This document shows, in pieces, positions 36,197 through 44,571 of a stretch of 64,000 nt of DNA; within the stretch, counting starts at the first letter, position 1, and every line of letters starts with the position of its first letter. Source of the stretch: Modestobacter sp. VKM Ac-2985 (GTDB lineage Bacteria > Actinomycetota > Actinomycetes > Mycobacteriales > Geodermatophilaceae). Both the position numbers and the translations under genes were made by a program. The notes under the pieces are model-generated. The model made no database searches, was not told the DNA's origin, and saw only the letters and a program-made list of their open reading frames with translations. Location: contig NZ_JAPVBI010000002.1 in assembly GCF_026967925.1 (NCBI RefSeq), positions 983,628 to 1,047,627 of the forward strand, written 5' to 3'.

Positions 36197-37000
36197 TCAG
36201 GCGGGGCGGCCCAGCTCGCGGATCCCGTCGAGCTTCAGCCCGAGCGTAGCGGTGACCCGTTCGGTCTCCGCGCGACGGAGCAGGCCGGACGGTGCGGCCG
36301 CGCGGCAGAGCACCAGCGAGGCCCCGGCGGCCAGCGGGGCGAGCAGCCACGCGACCGGCCCGGCCTCCGTCGCCGCCTGCTGGTCGACCAGCACCCGGTC
36401 ACCGGCGACGAGGCCCAGCCGGCCGGCCAGCTCGGTCGCCGCCTCGACCAGCGCGGCCAGGCTCAGCTGGCCTCCGCCGAGCACCAGCCCGACCGCGGCG
36501 GGATCGACCGGCAGCCAGGGGGAGAAGACGTCGCCGTGGCCCCGCACCTCGAGCGCGAAGTCGCGCGCCGGGCCGGTGTAGCCGGTCATCCCCATGCCCA
36601 TCGGGTGCAGGGACAGGCCCAGCAGCTCGTCCAGGCCCAGCTCCTCCAGGGCGGGCAGCCGGTCGGCGTCGGCCAGCACGACGTCGGCGTCGGTGAGCCG
36701 GTCGTCGTCCTCGGCGGCGGTCTCCCAGACCGCGGCCCCGCAGCTCCACACCCCGAGGAGCACGGCGGCGGTCTGCCAGTGCACCGGCAGGGCCAGGCCG
36801 ACGGTGCTGCCCGGCCCGACGTCGAACTCCTCCTGCAGCAGGTTGGCGGTCTTGGCCACCCAGTTGGCCAGGGTGGTGGCCGAGAGCTCGGTCCGCTCGC
36901 CGGAGACGTCGTCGTAGAAGGTGATCAGTGGGGCGGCGGCGTCCCGGCGGAGGGCCGCGGTGAGCAGATCCGCGGGGGTGGGGGGAGCGGTGGGGGGCAC
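36197..37000 (-). CDS. TIGR03089 family protein (partial AMP-binding-enzyme fold)
   Basis: This 267-aa protein resembles the N-terminal half of acyl-CoA synthetase-like AMP-binding enzymes (TLANWVAKTANLLQEEFDVGPGSTVGLALPVHW, split). It lacks the C-terminal adenylation motifs, as is typical of the TIGR03089 family found near LCP genes in actinobacteria (Rv3268 beside Rv3267). Activity is unknown. The GTG at 37000 is supported by a -10-like CACTCT six bases upstream. It is the first gene of a run with scoA, scoB and the DUF1028 gene. Confidence 0.82.
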   Translation of the reverse strand: MPPTAPPTPADLLTAALRRDAAAPLITFYDDVSGERTELSATTLANWVAKTANLLQEEFDVGPGSTVGLALPVHWQTAAVLLGVWSCGAAVWETAAEDDDRLTDADVVLADADRLPALEELGLDELLGLSLHPMGMGMTGYTGPARDFALEVRGHGDVFSPWLPVDPAAVGLVLGGGQLSLAALVEAATELAGRLGLVAGDRVLVDQQAATEAGPVAWLLAPLAAGASLVLCRAAAPSGLLRRAETERVTATLGLKLDGIRELGRPA

Positions 37001-37006
37001 GCGACC

Positions 37007-37012
37007 AGAGTG
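37007..37012 (-). promoter_or_regulatory. -10 element of the TIGR03089 gene (CACTCT)
   Basis: On the minus strand CACTCT, six bases, then GTG at 37000. The first base departs from TAnnnT. Confidence 0.35.
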
Positions 37013-37067
37013 ACAGGTGCGCGACGAACCTCTCCTTCACGTCGCCGTGCGGTGGGCGGTGCGCAGC

Positions 37068-37073
37068 TACAGT
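37068..37073 (+). promoter_or_regulatory. -10 element of the DPA operon (TACAGT)
   Basis: TACAGT lies nine bases before the ATG of the PAP2 gene, first of four overlapping genes. It shares the 82-bp divergent spacer with the TIGR03089 promoter. Confidence 0.45.
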
Positions 37074-37082
37074 CACGTCTCG

Positions 37083-37619
37083 ATGAGCGCTAGCCCCGGC
37101 ACCGTGCTGCTCCGGTTCGACCACTCCCTGCTCCGGTCCACGCGCCGCGCCCTGGGCGGCACGCCGGCCGTGTCCGCAGCCCGGGGTCTCTCGCACTTCG
37201 GCGAGCACGCGATCGGCTGGATCGCCCTCGGTGCCGCCGGCTGGCTGCGCGGCCGGGACCGGGCCGGCTGGGCCGCTGCCGTGACCGGCGTCGTGGCCGC
37301 CCACGGGGCCGGGGTGGTCGTGAAGCGGGTGGTCCGCCGCGTGCGCCCGGCCCTCGACGACGTCCCCGCACTGGTCGCCACCCCGAGCACGCTGTCCTTC
37401 CCGAGCGCGCACAGCTGCTCCACCGCAGCCGCGGCGGTCGGCTTCGCCCCGATGCTGGGCCGACCGGTCATGGTCGCCGTCACCGGCGCCATGCTGGTCT
37501 CCCGGGTGCTGCTGGGCGTCCACTACCCCTCGGACGTCCTCTGCGGCGCCGCCCTCGGCGCCGGCGTGGCCACCGTCGTCCGACGTCGTACGAACCCGAT
37601 CGCCGGCAGGAAGGCGTGA
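37083..37619 (+). CDS. PAP2-family phosphatase, probable decaprenylphosphoryl-5-phosphoribose phosphatase
   Basis: This 178-aa membrane phosphatase has the three PAP2 motifs: KRVVRRVRP, PSAHS and SRVLLGVHYPSD. It matches Rv3807c-type enzymes, proposed to remove the 5-phosphate from decaprenylphosphoryl-phosphoribose, the UbiA product. I chose ATG 37083 because it follows the -10 element; a longer in-frame form from 37017 overlaps the promoter. Its stop overlaps the next GTG (GTGA). Confidence 0.85.
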   Translation: MSASPGTVLLRFDHSLLRSTRRALGGTPAVSAARGLSHFGEHAIGWIALGAAGWLRGRDRAGWAAAVTGVVAAHGAGVVVKRVVRRVRPALDDVPALVATPSTLSFPSAHSCSTAAAAVGFAPMLGRPVMVAVTGAMLVSRVLLGVHYPSDVLCGAALGAGVATVVRRRTNPIAGRKA

Positions 37620-38632
37620 CCGTGAGCGTGTACCCCGACTCGACACCCGTCACCGCCTCGCCGCCCACCGTGGTGGGCGCGGCGCCGGCCCCGCTGACCG
37701 CGGTCGACACCGCCGGGCCGGCCAAGGTCCCGCCGCCGCCGCGCACCCCCGGCTTCCGGGGATCGCGTCCGTGGGGCGTCGTCCGCGCCCTGCGCCCGCG
37801 GCAGTGGGTCAAGAACGGGCTGGTGCTCGCCGCCCCGCTGGCCGCCGGAGCGGTGTTCGACCCCGACGTCATGGGCCCGACGGCGGTCGCCTTCCTGCTG
37901 TTCTGCCTCTCGGCGTCCGGGGTCTACCTGGTCAACGACTCGATCGACGTCGAGGAGGACCGCCGGCACCCGAAGAAGCGGTACCGCCCGATCGCCGCCG
38001 GTCTGGTGCCCCGGCCGCTCGCGGTGGCGCTGGCCGTGGTGCTCTTCGCCGTCGCACTGACGACCGCGGTGCTGCTGACCCGGCCTGAGCTGGCCGGGGT
38101 GCTGGGGGCCTACGTGGTCATCCAGCTCGCCTACTGCGTGTTCCTGAAGAACCAGCCGGTCATCGACCTGGCCGTGGTGGCCTCCGGCTTCCTGCTGCGC
38201 GGCATCGCCGGCGGCGTCGCCGCGGGACTGCTGCTGTCGCAGTGGTTCCTGCTGGTGGCCGCCTTCGGGTCGCTGTTCATGGTCGCCGGCAAGCGCTACT
38301 CCGAGCTCGTCCTCGTGGGCGACGAGGCGGCCACCCGCAAGACGCTGCAGGAGTACTCGGCCAGCTACCTGCGCTTCGTCTGGAGCCTGTCGGCCGGTGT
38401 GGCCGTGACGGCCTACAGCCTGTGGGCGTTCGAGATGGCCGAGACCCAGGACGGCGTGCCGTGGGCGACCATCTCCATCGCGCCGTTCGTGATGGCGATC
38501 CTGCGGTACGCGCGGGACGTCGACAAGGGCGCTGCAGGTGCCCCGGAGGAGATCGTCATGCGCGACCGCGTCCTGCTCGTCCTCGGTGCCCTGTGGGTGC
38601 TGACCGTCGGCCTGGGGGTCTTCGGTGTCTGA
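37616..38632 (+). CDS. ubiA: Decaprenyl-phosphate phosphoribosyltransferase (UbiA family)
   Basis: This 338-aa polytopic prenyltransferase transfers phosphoribose from PRPP to decaprenyl phosphate, the committed step to the arabinose donor DPA. It has RPRQWVKNGLV near residue 60, the first Asp-rich motif NDSIDVEEDRRHPKKRYRP and a second Asp/Tyr region (DLAVVASGFLLRG; KRYSELVL). About nine membrane segments are predicted. A 50-residue Pro/Ala-rich N-terminus precedes the core; GTG at 37622 is an alternative start. It matches Rv3806c. Its end overlaps dprE1 by 8 bp. Confidence 0.92.
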   Translation: MTVSVYPDSTPVTASPPTVVGAAPAPLTAVDTAGPAKVPPPPRTPGFRGSRPWGVVRALRPRQWVKNGLVLAAPLAAGAVFDPDVMGPTAVAFLLFCLSASGVYLVNDSIDVEEDRRHPKKRYRPIAAGLVPRPLAVALAVVLFAVALTTAVLLTRPELAGVLGAYVVIQLAYCVFLKNQPVIDLAVVASGFLLRGIAGGVAAGLLLSQWFLLVAAFGSLFMVAGKRYSELVLVGDEAATRKTLQEYSASYLRFVWSLSAGVAVTAYSLWAFEMAETQDGVPWATISIAPFVMAILRYARDVDKGAAGAPEEIVMRDRVLLVLGALWVLTVGLGVFGV

Positions 38633-39989
38633 GCGAACACTGCAGGAGACCGTCCCCCTGGTCGGGTGGGGCCGCACCGCCCCCACCCGTGCCGCGCTCG
38701 TCCCGGTGAACGGTGACGACGACGTCCGCACCGCCGTGCTCGCCGCCACCGGCCGCGGTGTCGTGGCCCGTGGCCTGGCCCGCAGCTACGGCGACGCCGC
38801 GCAGAACGCGGGCGGCACCGTGCTCGACATGACGACCGCGAACCGGGTGTTGCACGCAGACCTGGAGTCCGGCCTGGTCGACGTCGAGGCCGGCATCTCC
38901 CTCGACGAGTTGATGAACCGGTTCGTGCCGCAGGGCTTCTTCGTACCGGTGACGCCGGGCACCCGGCTGGTGACCGTGGGCGGGGCCATCGCCGCGGACA
39001 TCCACGGCAAGAACCACCACGTCGCCGGGAGCTTCGGCCAGCACGTGCGGTGGCTCGACCTGCTGACCGCCGACGGGCAGGTCCGCCGGATCAGCCCGGA
39101 CTCCGACCCCGACCTGTTCTGGGCCACGGTCGGCGGCATGGGCCTGACCGGCGTCGTCCTCCGGGCGCAGGTGCAGATGAAGGCGATCGAGTCCTCGCGG
39201 TGCCTGGTCGACACCGACCGCACGCCCGACCTCGACTCGCTGATGACCCTGCTCGCCGAGACCGATCACCTCTACGAGTACTCGGTCGCCTGGATCGACA
39301 CCCTGGCCAAGGGCAAGCGGATGGGCCGCTCGGTGGTCACCCGGGGACGCTTCGCGAAGCTCGACGAACTGCCGGCCAAGCGCCGCAGCGACCCGCTGCG
39401 GTACCACGGCTCGGTCAAGGCCTCCGTGCCCGACGTCTTCCCGCCCGGCCTGCTGAACCTGGCCACCGTCGCGGCGTTCAACGAGCTCTGGTACCGCAAG
39501 GCGCCCACGCGCAAGCGCGACCAGCTGCAGAGCATCCCGACCTTCTTCCACCCGCTCGACGCGGTCGGCGGCTGGAACCGGATCTACGGCCCGAAGGGCT
39601 TCGTGCAGTACCAGGTCACCGTGCCCTTCGGGCAGGAGGAGGCCATGCGCGAGGTGTTGGACCGGCTCAGCTCCTTCGGGACGGCGTCCTTCCTCGCCGT
39701 CCTGAAGCGGTTCGGTCCCGGCAACCCGGGCATGCTGTCCTACCCCTCGCCCGGCTGGACGCTGGCCCTGGACATCCCGGTGATGAAGGGGCTGGCCGGC
39801 CTGCTGGACTCCCTCGACGAGGTCGTCGTCGCCGCGGAGGGGCGGACCTACCTGGCCAAGGACTCCCGGGTGCGCCCGGAGACCTTCGAGGAGATGTACG
39901 ACCGGATCGACGACTTCCGGGCCGTGCGCAAGCGGGTGGACCCGGACGGGGTCTTCACCTCCGACCTGGCCAGGAGGCTCGCGCTGTGA
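38625..39989 (+). CDS. dprE1: Decaprenylphosphoryl-beta-D-ribose 2'-oxidase
   Basis: This 454-aa FAD flavoprotein oxidises the C2 hydroxyl of decaprenylphosphoryl ribose. The FAD domain has VVARGLARSYGDAAQN and VTVGGAIAADIHGKNHH. The C-terminal substrate domain has FGPGNPGMLSYPSPGW followed by T-L-A-L-D, so Ala381 sits where M. tuberculosis DprE1 has Cys387, the residue covalently modified by benzothiazinones. The end (SDLARRLAL) is typical. GTG start; the stop overlaps the dprE2 GTG by 4 bp. Confidence 0.94.
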   Translation: MSERTLQETVPLVGWGRTAPTRAALVPVNGDDDVRTAVLAATGRGVVARGLARSYGDAAQNAGGTVLDMTTANRVLHADLESGLVDVEAGISLDELMNRFVPQGFFVPVTPGTRLVTVGGAIAADIHGKNHHVAGSFGQHVRWLDLLTADGQVRRISPDSDPDLFWATVGGMGLTGVVLRAQVQMKAIESSRCLVDTDRTPDLDSLMTLLAETDHLYEYSVAWIDTLAKGKRMGRSVVTRGRFAKLDELPAKRRSDPLRYHGSVKASVPDVFPPGLLNLATVAAFNELWYRKAPTRKRDQLQSIPTFFHPLDAVGGWNRIYGPKGFVQYQVTVPFGQEEAMREVLDRLSSFGTASFLAVLKRFGPGNPGMLSYPSPGWTLALDIPVMKGLAGLLDSLDEVVVAAEGRTYLAKDSRVRPETFEEMYDRIDDFRAVRKRVDPDGVFTSDLARRLAL

Positions 39990-40741
39990 TCGACGCGCTC
40001 GGTTCGCCCAGTTCGCTGCTGCTCGTCGGCGGCACCTCCGACATCGCGGTGGCCACCGCGCGCCGGTACCTCGCGGAGCGGCCGCTGCGGGTGGTCGTCG
40101 CCGCGCGGGACACCCCGCGCCGCAGCGCCGTCGCCGCGGAGCTCACCGCCGCCGGCGCACAGGTCCAGGTCGTCGACTTCGACGCCGACGACCCGGCGTC
40201 GCCGGGCCGGATGGTCACCGAGGCAGCGGCCGCGGGTGACATCGACGTCGCGGTGGTCGCCTTCGGGCTGCTGGGGGAGGCCGACCAGCTGCGCACCGAC
40301 CCGACCGCCGTGGCCCAGCTGGCGCAGGTCAACTACGTCGCGCCCGCGGTGGTCGGCACCGAGCTGGCCAACCAGCTGCGCCGGCAGGGGCACGGCGTCA
40401 TCGTGGCGCTCTCCTCGGTGGCGGGGGAGCGGCCGCGGGCGTCCAACTTCGTCTACGGCTCCACCAAGGCAGGGCTGGACGCCTTCTACTCCGGGCTGGC
40501 CGACTCGCTGGTCGGCACCGGGGTCTCCGTGCTCGTCGTCCGGCCGGGCTTCGTGCGCTCCAAGATGACCGAGGGCCTGGCCGACGCGCCGCTGGCGACC
40601 ACCCCGGAGGCCGTCGCCGAGGCGATCGTCACCGGCATCCGCAGAGGACGGCACACGGTCTGGGTGCCCGGCGCGATGCGGTGGGTGATGAGCGGCCTGC
40701 GGCACACCCCCCGCGCACTGTTCCGACGGCTGCCCATCTGA
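39986..40741 (+). CDS. dprE2: Decaprenylphosphoryl-2-keto-ribose reductase
   Basis: This 251-aa short-chain dehydrogenase reduces the DprE1 product to decaprenylphosphoryl arabinose. It has LLLVGGTSDIAVATARRY as the NAD(P)H loop (residues 10-27), VNYVAP, SSVAGERPRASNFVYGSTKAG with the catalytic Ser, Tyr and Lys, and VVRPGFVRSKMT. The GTG start overlaps the dprE1 stop. It ends the four-gene operon and is followed by a long hairpin. Confidence 0.93.
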   Translation: MIDALGSPSSLLLVGGTSDIAVATARRYLAERPLRVVVAARDTPRRSAVAAELTAAGAQVQVVDFDADDPASPGRMVTEAAAAGDIDVAVVAFGLLGEADQLRTDPTAVAQLAQVNYVAPAVVGTELANQLRRQGHGVIVALSSVAGERPRASNFVYGSTKAGLDAFYSGLADSLVGTGVSVLVVRPGFVRSKMTEGLADAPLATTPEAVAEAIVTGIRRGRHTVWVPGAMRWVMSGLRHTPRALFRRLPI

Positions 40742-40762
40742 GCCCACCGGACGCCCCACGGA

Positions 40763-40801
40763 CGAGGGAGGTCCCACCCCGATCGGGTGGGACCTCCCTC
40801 G
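40763..40801. terminator. Strong bidirectional terminator, 17-bp stem
   Basis: Perfect 17-bp arms (CGAGGGAGGTCCCACCC and its complement) enclose a five-base CGATC loop. The hairpin lies between the convergent dprE2 and LCP genes, 21 bp from one stop and 25 bp from the other, so it probably serves both. Confidence 0.9.
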
Positions 40802-40826
40802 CCGTCTGCCGCTGCTGCGCGTCGGG

Positions 40827-42350
40827 TCAGTTGATGCAGCCGGTGTCAGCGGCGGTCCGGGCGTCCGCGCCCTCCGTCACCGGCGCCGCGGGTGCGGCGG
40901 TCACGGCCTGCCCCACCCCGTTGAAGTCCGAGCCGAGCACCAGCTGGACGGTGCCGCTGACGGCGTCGTCGACGACCTCGGTGACCGCACCCGGGACCTG
41001 GGCGGCCAGTGCCGCCGCCAGCGCCTCGTCTCCGGCGACGTGCCGGATCTCGGTCACCTCGTAGTCCATGGAGTCGGCGTTCGCCGTCCCGATGACCTGG
41101 AAGCCCGCCGCGGTCAGTTCCTCGCCGGCATCTCCGGCCAGGCCGGAGATGCCGGAACCGTTGTAGACCTCCACGTCCACGTCGGCCGGTCTGACGACCT
41201 CCGGCGTCTCAGGTGCCGCCGTCTCGGCTGCGGGCTCGGGATCGGCATCGAGTTCGGCGAAGAAGGTGTGCAGCGTGTCCTCGTCCTCGAGCCGGAGGAT
41301 GTAGCGGCCGGCGTCGTCCTCGTCGTCACCGATGTACGGGACGGTCTGGAAGTCGATGCTGCCCGGCGTCACCGACTGCATCTGCTGCGCCAGTTGCAGG
41401 AGATTGAGGTTCTGGTCCACGGTCAGCGCGTCGGCGGCGGCCTGGACCAGCTCGCGCTGCTTGCCCAGGTCCAGCAGCACGTTGTCGCTCAGCATCTTGC
41501 GGATCATCCCGCCGATGAAGGTCTGCTGGCGGATGATCCGGTCGAAGTCACCGCGCGGCAGGCCGTGCCGCTGGCGCACGAAGGCCAGCGCCTGCTCGCC
41601 GCTGATCGTCTGCACGCCGGCAGGGAGGTCGATGCCGGAGAAGCTGTCCTTCGCCGGCTCGCAGAGGTTGACCTCCACACCGCCGACGACCGTCGACAGC
41701 TTGAAGAAGCCCAGCAGGTCGACCTCTGCGTAGTGGTCGACGCGGAGCCCGGTGAGCGAGCTGATCGTCTGGATCAGCAGCTGGGCGCCCGCCGCCTGCA
41801 CGCCCGCGTCCGATGCGCCCTCTGGTGCGTCCATCGCCCCGTAGGCGTAGGCGGCGTTCAGCTTGTCCCAGCCGTGGCCGGGGATCTGCACGTACGAGTC
41901 CCGCGGGAAGGAGACGAAGGAGGCTGCGGACCCGTCGCCCGGGACGTGGGCGAGGATCATGGTGTCGGTGTTGAGCCCGGCGTTGGCCTCGGTGTTGAGC
42001 AGGGCCAGCTCCTCCTCCGAGGCCCCCGCGCGGCTGTCGTTGCCCACGAGGAGCAGGTTCATCGCCTCGCCGGTGTCCACGGTCTGCTCGTTGCCCGAGC
42101 TCGGGATGGCGTTGGTCCGGTTCACACTGGCGTCGGCGACCCGGCCGAGATACCAACCCCACCCGCTCGTGCCCAGCAGCACCAGGGAGAGCAGGCCGGC
42201 GACGACGCGGGCTCCGGTGGCGAGGCGGGCGTGCCCGGGAGTGCTCGAGGACCCGGAGGTCGACTGACGCGGGGATCGCCCGGCGCGTGGGTCCAGCCGG
42301 GGAGGCAGGGGGCGGTCCATCCCACCGTGGCGGTCGGGGGTTTCGCTCAC
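40827..42350 (-). CDS. LytR-CpsA-Psr (LCP) family cell-wall glycopolymer ligase with LytR_C domain
   Basis: This 507-aa membrane-anchored protein attaches polyprenyl-linked glycopolymers to peptidoglycan. It has a basic, Pro-rich cytoplasmic N-terminus, one transmembrane segment (VVAGLLSLVLLGTSGWGWYLG), the LCP domain (NLLLVGNDSRAG, NTDTMILAHV, SFPRDSYVQIPGHGWDKLNAAYAYG, ALAFVRQRHGLPRGDFDRIIRQQ; all catalytic Arg/Asp motifs present) and a C-terminal LytR_C domain (VDVEVYNGSGISGLAGDAGEEL). The likely role is arabinogalactan-like ligation, fitting the DPA genes beside it and the Rv3267 counterpart. I chose GTG 42350; ATG 42320 is also possible and a longer frame to 42521 is unlikely. Confidence 0.9.
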   Translation of the reverse strand: MSETPDRHGGMDRPLPPRLDPRAGRSPRQSTSGSSSTPGHARLATGARVVAGLLSLVLLGTSGWGWYLGRVADASVNRTNAIPSSGNEQTVDTGEAMNLLLVGNDSRAGASEEELALLNTEANAGLNTDTMILAHVPGDGSAASFVSFPRDSYVQIPGHGWDKLNAAYAYGAMDAPEGASDAGVQAAGAQLLIQTISSLTGLRVDHYAEVDLLGFFKLSTVVGGVEVNLCEPAKDSFSGIDLPAGVQTISGEQALAFVRQRHGLPRGDFDRIIRQQTFIGGMIRKMLSDNVLLDLGKQRELVQAAADALTVDQNLNLLQLAQQMQSVTPGSIDFQTVPYIGDDEDDAGRYILRLEDEDTLHTFFAELDADPEPAAETAAPETPEVVRPADVDVEVYNGSGISGLAGDAGEELTAAGFQVIGTANADSMDYEVTEIRHVAGDEALAAALAAQVPGAVTEVVDDAVSGTVQLVLGSDFNGVGQAVTAAPAAPVTEGADARTAADTGCIN

Positions 42351-42719
42351 GAGTTGTCCTGACGTCGGGAGGGCGGGCGCGCTGGGCGGCTGGTCTGCCC
42401 ATCCCGCGGCGGAGTCGCTGGTGACGATACGTCGGCAACGTGCGGGTGCGGTCGTGCGACGCATCCCGCCGCGACCCACAGATGCCCCTCCCGCCAAGCT
42501 CACCCCACGTCGCGCACGCACCCCGCGAGTCCCGGTCGGTGGCAGGCGTAACAGCTACTCTATGCCGCGAGTCGCATGCGGAGAGTGGTCAACTCGTGAG
42601 AAGGTCCCTGCGCGACATCGGTGCGCACCCCGACCCAGTCGCGACGAGTGGCTGGAGGACACGTCGAATCGGCACGTCCCGTGCGGGCCGTCACCAAGAC
42701 CCTTTCGGAGGTACCTCCT
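42351..42719. other. Divergent spacer between LCP and amidase genes
   Basis: This 369-bp stretch holds no convincing gene. On the plus strand there is a -10-like TACTCT at 42556-42561, then a hairpin whose arms are ACTCT plus CCGC (42557-42568) and GCGG plus AGAGT (42578-42586). A 12-bp palindrome GGAGGTACCTCC at 42707-42718 contains the amidase ribosome binding site. I looked for a c-di-AMP (ydaO) riboswitch, common before actinobacterial wall hydrolases, and could not see its conserved core. Confidence 0.4.
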
Positions 42720-44522
42720 GTGCGTCGTGTGAGCGCCTGTGTCAGCGCATCCGTCCTGTTCACCGGGACGCTGCTGATCCTCCCCGTCTATGCGGCGCCG
42801 ACAGCCGAGGCCGAGCCCGTCGAGACCTCCAGCGTCGAGGTGACGATGGGGTCGGTCGAGGACCCGTCGCAGGCCGCCGCCGTCCAGGCGGGCACCACCG
42901 ATCCCGTGGTGGGCGTCCCCGGCAACGCCCCGACCTTGACCGTCGCCGAGCCGAGGACCCGCGAGTTCTCCCTCGTCGGGGTGACGTGGGACCACGACCC
43001 GGCCGTCACCGACACGCTCGTCAAGGTCCGTGTCCGCTCAGCCGAGGGAACGTGGGGTCAGTGGGCCGAGGTGGCGGTCGAGGACGCCGACCAGGACGCC
43101 GACGCCGACAGCGGTGCCGAACGCCGAGGGGGTTCCGCGCCGTTGTGGACCGGGCCCAGCGTCGGGGTGGAAGCCGAACTGGTCACCCGATCGGGTCGTC
43201 AGCCGCGCGACGTCGTCCTCGACCTGGTGGACCCGGGTCAGAGCGACGCGGACGAATCGCTCACGGATGCGGGCGCCGTGGGTACCGCGCATGCGGCGAT
43301 GGCCATGCCGGAGGTGTTCTCCCGGGCGCAGTGGGGTGCTGACGAGGGCATCCGGTCCTGGGACCCGGAGTACGCCAGGACGATCAAGGCGGCCACGCTG
43401 CACCACACCGCTGACACCAACAACTACTCGGCGGAGCAGGTGCCGGCGATGTTGCGGGCCATCTACCGGTATCACTCCGTGAGCCGCGGGTGGGGCGACA
43501 TCGGCTACAACGTCATCGTCGACAAGTACGGCCGGCTCTGGGAGGGGCGGTACGGGGGGCTCAACAGCACCGTGATCGGAGCCCACGCGGGTGGCTTCAA
43601 CACCGGCACCTTCGGCGTCTCGATGCTGGGCAACTACGACACCCAGCGGGTGTACCCGTCGATGACCAGTTCGATCGCCGCGATCATCGCCTGGAAGTTC
43701 TCGCTGTACGGGGTGAACCCGTATGCGACCACGACGCTCACCTCCGGTGGCGGGGGGACGTCCAAGTACCCTGCGGGCACTCAGGTCACCGTGCCCACGA
43801 TCTTCGGGCATCGCGATGTGGGCAAGACGGCGTGCCCCGGACAGTACGGATATGCCCAGCTCGGGCAGGTCCGCGAGCAGGCGCTCGCGGCCACGGGAGC
43901 AGCTGCCCTCGTCAACGGGCTCTTCGCGGACGTGCTCGGCCGGACTCCGGCACCCGGCGAACTCGGTGCATGGACCAAGGCGGTCGCGGAGAGCGGAGAC
44001 CGCTGGGTGGCGGTGCGCGGGACTTCCGGCAGTGTCGAGTACCGCCAGCGCTTCGTCGCCGAGGCATACGAGACGATCCTCGCCCGCAACCCCGAGCCGG
44101 GCGCGGTGGCCTTCTGGGTCAACGAGATGGCTGCCGGCCGGATGACCCCGGATCGGCTGCGCAGCCACTTCATGCTCGCCCAGGAGTTCTACCTCAAGGG
44201 GGGCGGCACCGATGAGGGCTTCGTCGACCTGCTCTACCGACGCACCTTCAACCGGACCGCGTCGTCGGGCGAGCAGGCGCTCTGGGCCGGCACCGCGCGC
44301 ACCGCAGGCCGGGCGGAGGTGGTGCGCGGCATCTGGGACAGCTACGAGGGGGCACTGAACCGAGTCGACCGCAGTTATCTGCGCTGGCTGAGCCGAGCGG
44401 CGAGCCCCGGCGAGCGGGACTACTGGTCTCGGACGGTGATCACAGCCGGCGATGAGAGCATGCGCGAGGCGGCGCTGGTCAGCCCCGAGTACGTCACGCG
44501 ATCGCAGACCCGCTTCCCCTGA
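42720..44522 (+). CDS. Secreted peptidoglycan amidase (PGRP/amidase_2) with DUF4214 region
   Basis: This 600-aa exported protein has a signal peptide (VSACVSASVLFTGTLLILPV; cleavage near residue 25-31) and a 170-residue N-terminal beta-rich domain. A PGRP-like amidase domain follows: FSRAQWGADEG, LHHTAD with a zinc His, GWGDIGYNVIVDKYGRLWEGR, GAHAGGFN and IFGHRDVGKTACPG with the second His and Cys ligands. It would cut the MurNAc-L-Ala bond. The C-terminal 200 residues form DUF4214-type helical repeats (YETILARNPEPGAVAFW, LLYRRTFNRTASSGEQALW). The GTG at 42720 follows GGAGG by eight bases. Confidence 0.88.
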   Translation: MRRVSACVSASVLFTGTLLILPVYAAPTAEAEPVETSSVEVTMGSVEDPSQAAAVQAGTTDPVVGVPGNAPTLTVAEPRTREFSLVGVTWDHDPAVTDTLVKVRVRSAEGTWGQWAEVAVEDADQDADADSGAERRGGSAPLWTGPSVGVEAELVTRSGRQPRDVVLDLVDPGQSDADESLTDAGAVGTAHAAMAMPEVFSRAQWGADEGIRSWDPEYARTIKAATLHHTADTNNYSAEQVPAMLRAIYRYHSVSRGWGDIGYNVIVDKYGRLWEGRYGGLNSTVIGAHAGGFNTGTFGVSMLGNYDTQRVYPSMTSSIAAIIAWKFSLYGVNPYATTTLTSGGGGTSKYPAGTQVTVPTIFGHRDVGKTACPGQYGYAQLGQVREQALAATGAAALVNGLFADVLGRTPAPGELGAWTKAVAESGDRWVAVRGTSGSVEYRQRFVAEAYETILARNPEPGAVAFWVNEMAAGRMTPDRLRSHFMLAQEFYLKGGGTDEGFVDLLYRRTFNRTASSGEQALWAGTARTAGRAEVVRGIWDSYEGALNRVDRSYLRWLSRAASPGERDYWSRTVITAGDESMREAALVSPEYVTRSQTRFP

Positions 44523-44527
44523 CGGAG

Positions 44528-44567
44528 CAGTTGCCGACCGGCCCCCAGGAGGCCCGGTCGGCAACTG
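44528..44567 (+). terminator. Terminator after the amidase gene, 14-bp stem
   Basis: CAGTTGCCGACCGG at 44528-44541 pairs exactly with 44554-44567 across a 12-base loop, beginning five bases past the stop. Confidence 0.8.
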
Positions 44568-44571
44568 TGCA

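Noticed and set aside
42351-42719. c-di-AMP (ydaO) riboswitch before the secreted amidase
   Set aside because: The context fits, but I could not find the conserved core; only an unrelated small hairpin is visible.
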